NCBI RefSeq assembly: GCF_000473045.1
Contig: NZ_AXAY01000033.1
Location: 1 to 64,000 of the forward strand
Direction of reading: 5' to 3'
Origin: Bradyrhizobium sp. WSM3983
GTDB lineage: Bacteria > Pseudomonadota > Alphaproteobacteria > Rhizobiales > Xanthobacteraceae
Length of the DNA: 64,000 bases
Position 1 is the stretch's first letter, and the number at the start of each line of letters is the position of its first letter. Positions 27,601 to 34,293 of this stretch are shown here, one piece after another. The translations under genes were made by a program, and so were the position numbers. The notes beneath the pieces are model-generated. The model had not been told where the DNA came from. It worked only from the letters and a program-made list of their open reading frames with translations, and ran no database searches.

Positions 27601-30600
27601 TCCGCGCCGCGCCGCCGTACGCGGATCCGCTGTAGAGATAGATGTTATCGAAGGCGGCGAGAGCGTCGTTGGAACCCGAGCCGGAGGGCGCGCTCGATCG
27701 ACGGACCGACGCGTAGATGACGTTGTCGAATTTCGCAAGCGACGGGTTGCTCGCGAGCGTCGGCAAATTGCCTGACGCGCTAGGCGTTCCGACCGCGTTC
27801 AAGGCGTCGATCACGGGCTGCGAGTCCTGCGCCAGCGTGACGTTGCCACCACCCAGGAGGATCGTCCCGCCGTTCGCGCGCGAATCGCTTTGTCCTGTCG
27901 TCGGCGACACGCCTCCCTTGGCGAGGAAGCTCCCGCCCCACAACAGCGCGCCACTGTTGATGCTGACCGTGCCGGCGTCGCTCCAGGACCAGACCGACGA
28001 CGTCGCGCCGGAGTTCGCGATCTGGATTGCACCGGCATAGCCCGAGACGTCGACCACCGCCCCGCTCTCGGCCACGACATAGCTTCCCGACAGCGACGGG
28101 TTGGCCGTCGTCGCTGGATCGGCGGCATCGACGGAGAAAGTGCCGCCTGCCAGCAGCATTCCGCTGGCCGCAACCGCGTTGACCGTGCCGAAGCCATAAT
28201 TGGCGACGACGGTCCCCGACAGGTCGATCCGCGCCTGCGAGCCGAGCCAGGTCTTCTGCGCGTTGATCGACACCGTGCCGCCGTGATCGGTGATGCGGCC
28301 GAGCAGCAGAACCTGGGAAGCAGCGGTCGCCTGTTCAGAACCACCCTTGAAATTCGGACTTCCGGTGATCGTGATCTTGGCCTTCGGATCCGTCTCGATC
28401 GATGCGCCCTGATCGAGCAGGATATTGTCGGCCTTAAGAGTGAGATTCACAGGCTGGCGCAGATTGTCGGGCAGCGACGCGGTGACGGTCGGCTTTCCGC
28501 CGGTCGGGACCTGGCTGAAGTCGGCAAAGCTCGACAGATTCTGCTGCTGCAGCTTCACGCCCGTTCCGGCCGACACAATGATGCGCGCGGACGCACCGGT
28601 CCAGTCGTCGGAGATCGACTGCAACGTGTACGAGCCGAAACCACCATCGTTGAACAGCGACACCGGCACGACTGACGGCTTGCCGTTGATCCAGATCGAG
28701 GACGCTTCGCCCGTTTGCAGCGCGCCACCGATCCGCAGCGTGTCGACGCTGCCCAGCGTCAGGCTGCCGTTGTTCTCAAACCCGTAACCGCGCAGCGCAC
28801 CGTCGAGTTGGATCGTGGCCACGGATCCCGACGTCGGACGGATGGGCACTCCCGATGCGCTCGGTTCGACAAACTCGTAACCCTGATAGATCTTGAGCGA
28901 AATGCTTCCGGCTTTGCCGGCCCGGATGCCAGCCGAGGTGGTCTTGGGCTTTCCCTGCGGGGAGATGTAACCGCCGCTCGAAACGTCGAGCGAGCTGCCA
29001 GCCGCGAGCTTGATGCTGCCGGTCGTATCCTTAATTCCATTGCTGTTCTTGTTTGTCGTGAGCGAGATGCTGCCGCCATCGATGAAAGCGGGTCCGGCGC
29101 CACTGTTGTCGAAACGACCGGTGTCGTTGACGAACCGTCCGCTGACGTCCAGTGCTCCCTCGACATAGATGTTGGCGGCAAGGATGCCGCCCGACGTGGC
29201 GGTGGGCGCCTTGAAAAAGTGAGAAAACTCGCCGCTGGCCAGGTTGAGTTGATCCGTGGTCAGTTTGATCTTGCCGCCATTCGCCGTGACGTCGCCGGCA
29301 ACGTCGATCAGCCCCGCGGTCACCGAAAGTGAGCCGCCCGCGGCCAGACTGAGCGAGCTTCCCGACGTGAGCGCGAAGTCGTTCGACTTCACTGTCAAGG
29401 CGCTCAATCCGTAGCCCGACAGGGTATCGGCCAACAGCGTCGTCTGAACCTGGCTCTGGCTCGCGAAATTATTGGAGCCACCTGCTCCGATCACGACGCT
29501 GGACGGCGTCGTGAGAGCCAGGGACCCCTGCAAGGGCAATTGTCCGGAGGCGATCTGCCGATCGCCCGCGACCGAGCCGAAGAACGTCGTTCCCTGCAAC
29601 GATGCTGTGACGGTCGTGACGGTCAGGCTGCCGGCGTCGTGCCCCTCGGCATAGCCGGCCACGTTTTGTGTCGTCCCGGTGTACCAGGTCTCCTTCACGT
29701 TCCAGTGCGAATGGTCCACTGTGAACTGACCGGCAAGTCCGACATAGGTCATGTTCGGATCGGCCTTGTCCATGCTGTAGATGCGACCGTCCGCGCCGAT
29801 CAATCGCGTCAATGGCACCGTGCCCGGCAGGAACTTGACGCTCCCGCCTGCGACGTTGATCACCGATCCTGCGCTCTGGGTCACGCCCGGAAGCCCGCCA
29901 CTGGGCGGCGCGACGAGATCGGTCGTCAGAGCGACTGTCCCGCCGGTGGTCATCAGCTGGTCGATGCTGCGACCGACCTTGGCCACATATCCGCTGGCGT
30001 CCGCCAGAGGCGTGCCGACCCATGTCGTCTGGTCGCTGCGCGTGCCCGAGGACCTGATGTCGAAATAAAGCGTCTGGCCAAACAGCGCGCCGTTGCGCTG
30101 CAGCGGCATGTCGGCGAATTCGAGCCCGCGTGGCTGGAACGAGACATAATTATAGCTGGCAGGCAGCTCCACGTTCTCCAAACCGGCGACGTCGATCGTG
30201 GCGCCGGGCTGCAACAGCACCTGCTGACCGGCGATGCCCGCCTGGATGTTGCTGGCCGTCGCATCCAGTCCACCCTGGGTGAACATCGTTCCCGATGTGA
30301 ACACGGCGGAGTTGGCGCTGCCCAGATTGATGGCACGGAGCGCGACATAGGCGGACGGAGCTGAAATGAGCGCATCGGAACCGAGCGTGACCGCAGCCTG
30401 TGCGGACATCTCGATATAAGCCGGCCGGAACGACTGGACGGTGCTGCCGGTCGTCGATCCGCTAGATAGTTGCGTGCCGTCGTTATAAGGCAGGCTGCTG
30501 ATGACGCCGTTCATATCGACGCTGGTCGCCGCGCGCAGCAGCACCAGGCTGTTGCGGCCGATGCTGGTATCGGCGGAGATCACGCCGCGCACGAGGTTGC

Positions 30601-31948
30601 CGTCAGCGCCGTGCACGAGCTGGCTGGAGGGATCGGTGGGATCGGCATGCAGGCTGCCGATGGTGATCCGGTCCCCTTCCATGACGGTGTTGCCGCGCGG
30701 TGTTTCGATCAGGCCCTCGTGCCTGACTTGCCCCGTTCCCGCCAAATAGCTGAAGCTGGTCGGATACCCTTCCGGGATGCCCTTACCGGCCTCCGCGTAA
30801 GATGCCGCAAACGGCGAAATCCTGAACTCGGTGCCGTTCATCGGGAGCTTGGTCTGACCCGTTGCGTCGTCCGGATTCAAGCCGACCACGGATGTCGGCA
30901 ACACCGAGTAGCCGTGGGACACGAGATCGATGGCGCGCGCGGCCACCAGCGCAACCTCGCCGGCCGGCGAGCTGAGCCGTCCGGCATTGGTCACGTTGGC
31001 GCCGAACAGGTAGATGAAGCCGGGATCATCCAGGCTCACCACGGAGGTCGTGATCGAGGCGCCGGGGGCGACGACGATGTCGCCGCCGATCTTCGTGGTC
31101 TGAGCTCCCATCTGGTCATCGAAGATCGAAAAGGAGTTGGGAGGGCTTGCGCCGGCGATGCCGCTCTTGACGAAGAAATCGTCGCGCTGTTCCCGGGTAT
31201 TGCCGAGCTTGCCGACATCGAGCGTCGATGCGATCAGCGAATGCGTGTTGATCTGCGATCCGGCACCGAAGATAATGCCGTTGCGATTGATGACGTAGAC
31301 CGTACCGATCGCGTTGATATGACCGAGAATCTGGCTGGGAGATCCGGTCGGATCGGTCACCCGGTTCAGGGCGATCCAGTCGGTTCCGGACTGATTGAAG
31401 TTGACGGTCGTCTTGGCACCGACGTTGAACGTCTGCCAGTTCAGGATCGCTCTCGATTGCGTCTGCGTGATATCGACGGTCACGCCGGAGGCGGTGGTCG
31501 TTTGCATCGGCAAGCCCGCGGCAAGCCAAGTCGTCGTTGTCCCGTTCTTGAGGTCCGCCTTGATTCCGGCCAGTGGATCGTCAGCCGTGCCGCCACCCGG
31601 CAGAAGCCCGCCTACGCCGAGACCGTTCCGAACGGACGACGCCGACGCTGCGGCCTGCGCGGCGGCAGCGGCATCTTGCTGCACCTTCCGCGCTGCAGCC
31701 AGCGCCGCGGCGGCACGTGCGAGCGAAGCCTGAGCCTGGTTCGCCGCCCCCGCGGCCTGTTGTGCGGCGGCCATCGCCGCCTGCTGTGCGGCCGCCGTCG
31801 CCGAGATCGCGCTGCCGGCGGACGTGAGGTCTCGCGCTTCGCCGGGACCGGTCAGCATCAGGACCAGCAGGCTGGCGCTGCCCAGCAGCGACTTGTTCAG
31901 AGCGCGACGAAATCCGCCTTGAGGCAGGGGGAGATTGGGACTGGTCAC
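18668..31948 (-). CDS. Giant filamentous haemagglutinin-like exoprotein (TpsA, DUF3739 type)
   Basis: A 4426-residue secreted or surface exoprotein, about 460 kDa. GTG 31948 has GAGGAG about 11 nt upstream; no better ATG is in frame. Order: basic start and hydrophobic signal (about 14-38, SLLGSASLLVLMLTGPGEA), an alanine/glutamine-rich helical stretch (about 45-105), the TPS secretion domain (about 125-265: SRAILNWQTFNVG, NFNQSGTDWIALNRV, YVINRNGIIFGAGSQINT), then thousands of residues of beta-helix-type repeats with many GG.. and ..VDVSG turns. A C-terminal DUF3739-like region lies near 3890-4000 (VDLNMIVQNIHPSDVSSVV). Two cysteine pairs are seen: NVCTIDC near 3286 and QQCFNC at 4329/4332. 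The tail is hydrophilic. Likely exported by TpsB at 12190-14016. Function probably adhesion or biofilm matrix. Confidence 0.92.
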   Translation of the reverse strand: MTSPNLPLPQGGFRRALNKSLLGSASLLVLMLTGPGEARDLTSAGSAISATAAAQQAAMAAAQQAAGAANQAQASLARAAAALAAARKVQQDAAAAAQAAASASSVRNGLGVGGLLPGGGTADDPLAGIKADLKNGTTTTWLAAGLPMQTTTASGVTVDITQTQSRAILNWQTFNVGAKTTVNFNQSGTDWIALNRVTDPTGSPSQILGHINAIGTVYVINRNGIIFGAGSQINTHSLIASTLDVGKLGNTREQRDDFFVKSGIAGASPPNSFSIFDDQMGAQTTKIGGDIVVAPGASITTSVVSLDDPGFIYLFGANVTNAGRLSSPAGEVALVAARAIDLVSHGYSVLPTSVVGLNPDDATGQTKLPMNGTEFRISPFAASYAEAGKGIPEGYPTSFSYLAGTGQVRHEGLIETPRGNTVMEGDRITIGSLHADPTDPSSQLVHGADGNLVRGVISADTSIGRNSLVLLRAATSVDMNGVISSLPYNDGTQLSSGSTTGSTVQSFRPAYIEMSAQAAVTLGSDALISAPSAYVALRAINLGSANSAVFTSGTMFTQGGLDATASNIQAGIAGQQVLLQPGATIDVAGLENVELPASYNYVSFQPRGLEFADMPLQRNGALFGQTLYFDIRSSGTRSDQTTWVGTPLADASGYVAKVGRSIDQLMTTGGTVALTTDLVAPPSGGLPGVTQSAGSVINVAGGSVKFLPGTVPLTRLIGADGRIYSMDKADPNMTYVGLAGQFTVDHSHWNVKETWYTGTTQNVAGYAEGHDAGSLTVTTVTASLQGTTFFGSVAGDRQIASGQLPLQGSLALTTPSSVVIGAGGSNNFASQSQVQTTLLADTLSGYGLSALTVKSNDFALTSGSSLSLAAGGSLSVTAGLIDVAGDVTANGGKIKLTTDQLNLASGEFSHFFKAPTATSGGILAANIYVEGALDVSGRFVNDTGRFDNSGAGPAFIDGGSISLTTNKNSNGIKDTTGSIKLAAGSSLDVSSGGYISPQGKPKTTSAGIRAGKAGSISLKIYQGYEFVEPSASGVPIRPTSGSVATIQLDGALRGYGFENNGSLTLGSVDTLRIGGALQTGEASSIWINGKPSVVPVSLFNDGGFGSYTLQSISDDWTGASARIIVSAGTGVKLQQQNLSSFADFSQVPTGGKPTVTASLPDNLRQPVNLTLKADNILLDQGASIETDPKAKITITGSPNFKGGSEQATAASQVLLLGRITDHGGTVSINAQKTWLGSQARIDLSGTVVANYGFGTVNAVAASGMLLAGGTFSVDAADPATTANPSLSGSYVVAESGAVVDVSGYAGAIQIANSGATSSVWSWSDAGTVSINSGALLWGGSFLAKGGVSPTTGQSDSRANGGTILLGGGNVTLAQDSQPVIDALNAVGTPSASGNLPTLASNPSLAKFDNVIYASVRRSSAPSGSGSNDALAAFDNIYLYSGSAYGGAARIFNDLPGNFYGSVAVPALGVLSILPGANGTFTWDVANRLHIAASTIGVASNQASDVKIDAPYVLLTGGGGGASSGKGSLTVTGQTIDVVGAAFQGFSNVALKSSGDLRLGTPKVVDGVADPSNAGATLDASRFAGKLVAGGDLLLSAQRIYPISAVDFTIQTPGKVTFAAPADSHTQIPLSAGGSLTVWASTILQNGNLFAPLGKITLGNLDSTVSSIITSQVTLGAGSLTSVSLADTVVPYGATSDGAAWYYNASVNPLATPPSKGLVLAGTNVVRGDGSTIDLRGGGDLQAMEWIQGRGGSRDTLTTTPAGQTVYALVPSTSDAIAAFDIHFATARNGTAPGDTIPLPGTQITIAGGNGIPAGTYTLYPAHYATLPGAMRVVYYGDNTAGRVANGTKLPDGTVLVSGNYTQSTVPGKQSSGSSLFAIQTETVWKQYSEFSLNGANSFFTQLARKQNAVVPRLPMDAGRLSVIAQQTILLNGVALTQPGRDSSGNLGRGGELDISAPQLAVVGHADYAKGGIPAGYVGLDVAQLNGFDSILIGGQRSDTSKGTLITPTASNVLVDTDGEALTAPEILLVAQVAKPTQLQGVPQDLDAQGTGGTIAIENQIYAPSPTSGVVKIAAGSIVQATGTVNSGAGRSYYFADPKADFAGSNGKATTAQDIATALGGTLDASGTVITGADLSKLSYFLKNADGSFLTNPDGSLYRHGGTIGADGLSALQNYSYQTTGLGAMFVATNDSTLKVSGPSGVAPQSLTIRFAATADPRAAGVVGGEIVLPADAGRVAIESGVSITSKVLTLQATASTSSVVANSNDLHLGQLNIVTRTIGLGPAVPVFDKSAVLFNQQFADVKSLSLKSLSGVITMFGDYNPGAVTNLTLDTAKVVRAEGAGSSTVSVASGGTVQLINSSATTSDDKTVSPANNSYQLTVDAANIVLGGGDQSILGFGGVNLNASNQLLVAGVGSMTLGATGEAVDLHVSTPSILVASASGAGGKTFAFSTSGNFNLDNGGLIGPIPDRPTDSAEINGSVTIKAASIAVDSIIQAQAGSITLQATSGDVGLGSGARLAAGGYVSTLVDVTTYVAGGKVVLQADSGNVAAAAGSIVDVSQPALGQGYGGEINVAALGGTANLAGVLRGGGGSGLGGRFKLDTKGAVDLTTLADTLLTGGVTGAIDIHTRTGNLVLAQGHTLKANAVTLTADDKTWSSPAKPSDPNFGQVIIAGRIDASGYAGKTLDGTGQAGGQVALYGANQVLLTGSSVIDASTAHTDERGGDVTIGIAWAASGKILLQTGALIDVSGGSKGGLSGGTVTFRAPRDGNDDAKIAAIDGAGNELPTIQGFTIKGARAVNVESYVAFDTTSSSAGLDGSTLGWTGIIDPAGWYNPDGSLATSGAWTNITGWQISGFTTNIGFRAVPNVGVVSGGGGSNATAVAVMGVNANQTGFFNPKLNAANPSNSVMPANSSGIPVVFPTPPGGVAAKGTASTDAAGVITITITDPGSGYTSIPTSVTIGGAATSLSGGSLQVVSVTITSQGNKAYDTGSAPTITFTGLGANTFGVAGNATASFSQGSNLAGTTANNVFTPATPNYLAWKSSGVFQQFDPSNLGSATFVPDTPNGKFFGTTLPQVVSGLVRNADGSFTKQAWAFGGKSYGFDNLFNRLQPLVSELGADVVHVQPGVELVNSTGSITVKDNWNLAAVWQVGGLQTATNALTGATFQYFDPAQSYANFIYRLATPWGGLDAGALTLRAKDDIKVNASISDGFLQTGNYLDPNYQNWVASYVSKYGRSIGDKSKATYYPYYLSTASADLVPIAPYNAGGNVISPTAKDLAVADLFPHSLNVCTIDCSQGNVETIVNPSSWTYRLAAGIDASAPSANPVATISLANALKGNGGNGTGSVIVDQHTSYSQGALVANVTSQASSVSVNLPTMVRTGTGSIDVAAALDVKLADQTAPGVIYAAGVNTAKAANPYSVTTTAAGSKLTVVDPDGFFEPQVLTYGNDAVAIAAGSTIYGGPPTAAAFPQNGGDVTIDAQHDVIGYSGSGNKTLQYYQPWLLAVAGLTPANSAASGAAVSLYGAGVFTPSGTGIASQTAWWIQYGSFDQGILSAGGNVTVAAGHNLVDVSVSLPTTGRVSGGLSANSVPVTHLYGSGNMVVRAGGDILGGSFYEGSGHASIIAGGSLGQNATISRFASSKLQLADVPLLAVDTGQISVTAGAIAIAGVINPAALNAQSPTFANPLEQGTPTQPLYMTTYGPDSKVRAVATTGDLTISIAPTAIRDGTAAAIVNAAPSTYPASFEALALNGSLVTTGIAQALKVNGVVIPMPGIVLSPSEQGTFELLARNNVDLTFGYPDNTFLLNSTPRPFISAGPALLDAAFDPFQPNFAIDGLLDSNSRARTNPVLAHKDDTTDTTARIYAATGDIKGTGTYGARYQGDAFAGYQRAEFNRPTKIYAGHDVVDLNMIVQNIHPSDVSSVVAGNDIYYTGYNNAGGLQVAGPGFFVVQAGGNLGPFLPAAHDLASQAVVQEGIASVGNGSTTPVGDIYIQRTSGGSVGLYNAGLYGPISNPRRNTLLTAEAGTNQGADLIVLFGAKYGADYQAVIDTYIDPSNATNIDHNYLTELRAFLARIGIATSSEQDAWNEFINADKLPVPPVSQDLKQVFVDQVFFAELNAVATSKLSRAEKYPIGFKMINTMFPASLGYTDNPLDPDVKPAQLVRTGDLNLLHATIQSRLGGDISIFGPGGSILVGPLAIEPNPNLKLRDLGILSLGGGAIRSFTDGNVQVNSSRVLTTQGGDILMWTSNGDLDAGRGSKTTVSQPPLQVQFDSNDYQTVDPGGYVSGAGIGTLQASPKVAASPLRLLTPRGSIDLGDAGARSSGDVLLDSQQCFNCNNLAASGQVTITAQPNVSVNVGALTSGSNTAGAAAKSADTPTAGGGNQNRATILIVEVVGYGDGGNNQDAPSGNENKPSDGPSDNSRKKDDGGT

Positions 31949-32248
31949 GGTGCGATCGACTCCTCATGGCCGGACTCGAACACGCCGAGAGACCACATGC
32001 GGTACGCGCGCCCCTGAGAGGCCGCAGCTTTGCACCGCCTTTACCGATTATTTACTAACATAATCATGTCGGAAATGTATCGTTGTACAACATTTAACAT
32101 TTCTCGAGTTACATGATTAAGATGACTCGGTCAACGAGTGCGACGATTGAGCGCATGATATCGATTTGATCGGTCGATCAAAATCGTCAATCCCGCTACG
32201 ATCGGGGAGCGTCCGATCGGCAGCCCCGCGGCGTTTCGGCGCGCGCTT
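31949..32248. promoter_or_regulatory. Promoter region of the giant exoprotein gene
   Basis: 300 bases with no ORF of note. 32040-32180 is strongly AT-rich (for example CTAACATAATCATGTCGG and TTGTACAACATTTAACATTT), as in other promoter regions of this window, and lies 90-230 nt upstream of the GTG. GAGGAG at 31959-31965 (minus-strand sense) is the probable RBS. No hairpin terminator for the GspC-like gene was recognised. Confidence 0.4.
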
Positions 32249-33055
32249 TTACCGAGACCAGAACTTCTGAAATGGATTGACCTGTGGCGCCGCCGGCGGC
32301 TGTGGTCTGACGATGTTGATCGGAGCGACTGCCGTTGACGGCTGTCCGATCGCCGCCGGAGGAGTGGGAACAGGCGGGGCTACGGCGGCGACGTCTCGCT
32401 TCGGAACAGAGCGAGGGAATTCGAGAGCGGTGCTCTGCGGACCCTTGTCCAGCTTGGCGCGATAAGGCGACAGCTCACGCAGGACCCAGCCTTGGTGACT
32501 GTCGCCGATCTTGAGCTTGACGGAACTGTTGTCGGCCGAATTGACGAACAAGCCAAGGCTTTGTCCGCCCTCACCCACCACTGTGCCGATCAGCGTTAGC
32601 TGCAGCTTTTCCGGCTCCGGCGGCCGCGGGAGTGGGGGCGGCGCAGGCGGAGCGGACGGCGGAGCCTTTGCCAGCGGCGCGAGGTGCCGCGTCGGAGAAA
32701 ACAACGGCCGCTCCCTTGTCGCCTTCAGGTTCAGCACCGGGATGGTCCATAGCGGATTCGGGCTCGTGTCACGCTCCGCCTGGGGCGTTGGAGGTGGGGC
32801 CGCCGGCTTCGGAAACGGCACTGGCGACGCAAGCGCAGGAGGCGGCACGGGCGAAGGAACATCCTGAAAATGGTCGATCATCACCGGTGCGGTGAAGAGC
32901 TGAGCTGCTGCTTCTCCCGAGATCGCAATTGGCACGAGGCTACCGACGAGCACAACGGCCCAGCATGCCATCGGTCTGCTGGCGCACTGCCCTCGCCCGA
33001 ACATTTCCTCGAAGGCCCAACTGCGCGGCTCAGAAAATCGCTCGCCCAGGCTCAT
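32249..33055 (-). CDS. T2SS GspC/GspN-like component
   Basis: A 268-residue protein with one N-terminal membrane/signal-anchor segment (about 29-52, PMACWAVVLVGSLVPIAISG), a proline-rich periplasmic linker, the motif LKATRERPLFSPTR (near 107-122), a second proline-rich stretch, and a small beta domain (about 150-203: LQLTLIGTVVGEGGQSLGL, VKLKIGDSHQGWVL) resembling the HR domain of GspC/PilP proteins. A proline-rich tail ends NPFQKFWSR. In the T2SS this component links the inner-membrane platform to the GspD secretin. The remaining gsp genes are 20 kb away (52085-62218). I cannot separate the GspC, GspN or GspP name from sequence alone. Confidence 0.75.
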   Translation of the reverse strand: MSLGERFSEPRSWAFEEMFGRGQCASRPMACWAVVLVGSLVPIAISGEAAAQLFTAPVMIDHFQDVPSPVPPPALASPVPFPKPAAPPPTPQAERDTSPNPLWTIPVLNLKATRERPLFSPTRHLAPLAKAPPSAPPAPPPLPRPPEPEKLQLTLIGTVVGEGGQSLGLFVNSADNSSVKLKIGDSHQGWVLRELSPYRAKLDKGPQSTALEFPRSVPKRDVAAVAPPVPTPPAAIGQPSTAVAPINIVRPQPPAAPQVNPFQKFWSR

Positions 33056-33326
33056 CTGACCAATCGTCCTCGCGTTTGAATCTGCTCCAGAGGCGACGAG
33101 CAGCCACGCTCAACTGGCCAGAGGAGGCTACTAACTCCATTCGTTGTTACTTTTGTGACAGCAGTGTCGATCCGCCGGGCGAAAATCCTGTCACTCTCGA
33201 GATACGTCACCAAATGGTCAAGCACGAATGTTAGGGCGTCCGTCGTGTCCTTCATCCACCATCGGCCCTCCAGTGGCAGACGCCGGGCGTTACAACGCGC
33301 CTGTGAGAAACCATGTGTAACATGAT
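33056..33326. promoter_or_regulatory. Divergent promoter region, GspC-like gene and GT2 gene
   Basis: 271 bases without a gene. TTACTTTTGTGACAG at 33147-33161 gives a GTCAC element 100 nt upstream of the GspC-like start, and GTCAC at 33190-33194 and 33206-33210 read toward the GT2 gene. GTAACATGATATGA at 33317-33330 overlaps the GT2 start codon. Confidence 0.35.
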
Positions 33327-34241
33327 ATGAATCTGGCGGTTGTTATATTGACACGCAACGAAGAGCGACACATCTCGCGCGCCCTCGCCTCCGTCGCGGG
33401 GATCGCCCGTGAGGTATTCGTCATCGACAGCCTCTCGACCGACCACACCGTCGACATTGCTCGGGCTGCGGGCGCGACCGTCATCCAGCACGAGTTCATC
33501 AACTACGCCAGACAATTTCAATGGGCTCTGGACAACGCACCGATCACTGCGGAATGGATCATGCGCCTTGACGCCGATGAGGTGATCGAAGCCGATCTCG
33601 CGGCGACCATTCGCGAGGAGCTTCCGAAGCTCGCGCCGGACATCGCCGGGGTCAATCTCAAGCGCAAGCACATCTTCCTCGGCCGCTGGATTCGCCATGG
33701 CGGCCGCTACCCGCTCGTGCTCCTGCGCATCTGGCGCCGCGGCCAGGGTCGCATCGAGGACCGCTGGATGGATGAGCACATCATCCTATCAGGCGGTCGG
33801 GCCGTAACTTTCGAAGGCGGTTTTGCCGACTGCAATCTCAACGACCTGACGTTCTTCATCGACAAACACAACAAATATGCGACGCGCGAGGCGATCGACG
33901 TCATCAATCAACGTCGGCAGCTGTTTCGGCGCGACGTCGACCTCGTCACCCAGGAAGGTTCGCGGCGCGCGGCTGTTACGCGCTGGATCAAGGAAAATAT
34001 CTATAATCACATTTCCTATCGGATTAGCGCGCCCGGCTATTTCCTGTTTCGCGTGATCTTCCAGCTCGGATTTCTCGACGGAAAAGAAGGCCTCGTCTAT
34101 CACGGGCTCCAAGGCCTCTGGTACAGGTTCCTGGTCGGAGCAAAGGTGGAGGAGTTGGAACTTGCGATTTCAGGCATCGAGGATCCCCAACTGATACGTG
34201 CCGAGCTCCGCCGCCTCACCGGCCTGGCGATCGACGGTTGA
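33327..34241 (+). CDS. Glycosyltransferase family 2
   Basis: Cytoplasmic or membrane-associated glycosyltransferase for EPS repeat-unit assembly, 304 residues. The GT-A fold starts at once: MNLAVVILTRNEERHISRAL, then EVFVIDSLSTDHTVDIA (nucleotide-binding Asp) and the DXD-like MRLDADEVIEADL (near 79-90). The central and C-terminal parts (RWMDEHI, NKYATREA, GYFLFRVIFQLGFLDG) resemble WaaE/KdtX-type GT2 enzymes. ATG 33327 is forced because conserved sequence begins at residue 3; the RBS is weak. A beta-helix gene follows after 52 nt. The sugar and linkage cannot be told. Confidence 0.92.
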   Translation: MNLAVVILTRNEERHISRALASVAGIAREVFVIDSLSTDHTVDIARAAGATVIQHEFINYARQFQWALDNAPITAEWIMRLDADEVIEADLAATIREELPKLAPDIAGVNLKRKHIFLGRWIRHGGRYPLVLLRIWRRGQGRIEDRWMDEHIILSGGRAVTFEGGFADCNLNDLTFFIDKHNKYATREAIDVINQRRQLFRRDVDLVTQEGSRRAAVTRWIKENIYNHISYRISAPGYFLFRVIFQLGFLDGKEGLVYHGLQGLWYRFLVGAKVEELELAISGIEDPQLIRAELRRLTGLAIDG

Positions 34242-34293
34242 CAGGCGAAGACACCTTGCCGCCGGATACGCGTGCCGGCTGAAGACAATCGAT

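Noticed and set aside
18668..31948. CRISPR array or tandem DNA repeats inside the giant gene
   Set aside because: The protein repeats are degenerate beta-helix turns; no identical DNA repeats with regular spacers were seen.
30470..32017. 515-codon plus-strand ORF
   Set aside because: Antisense to the TPS domain of the giant exoprotein; shadow composition.
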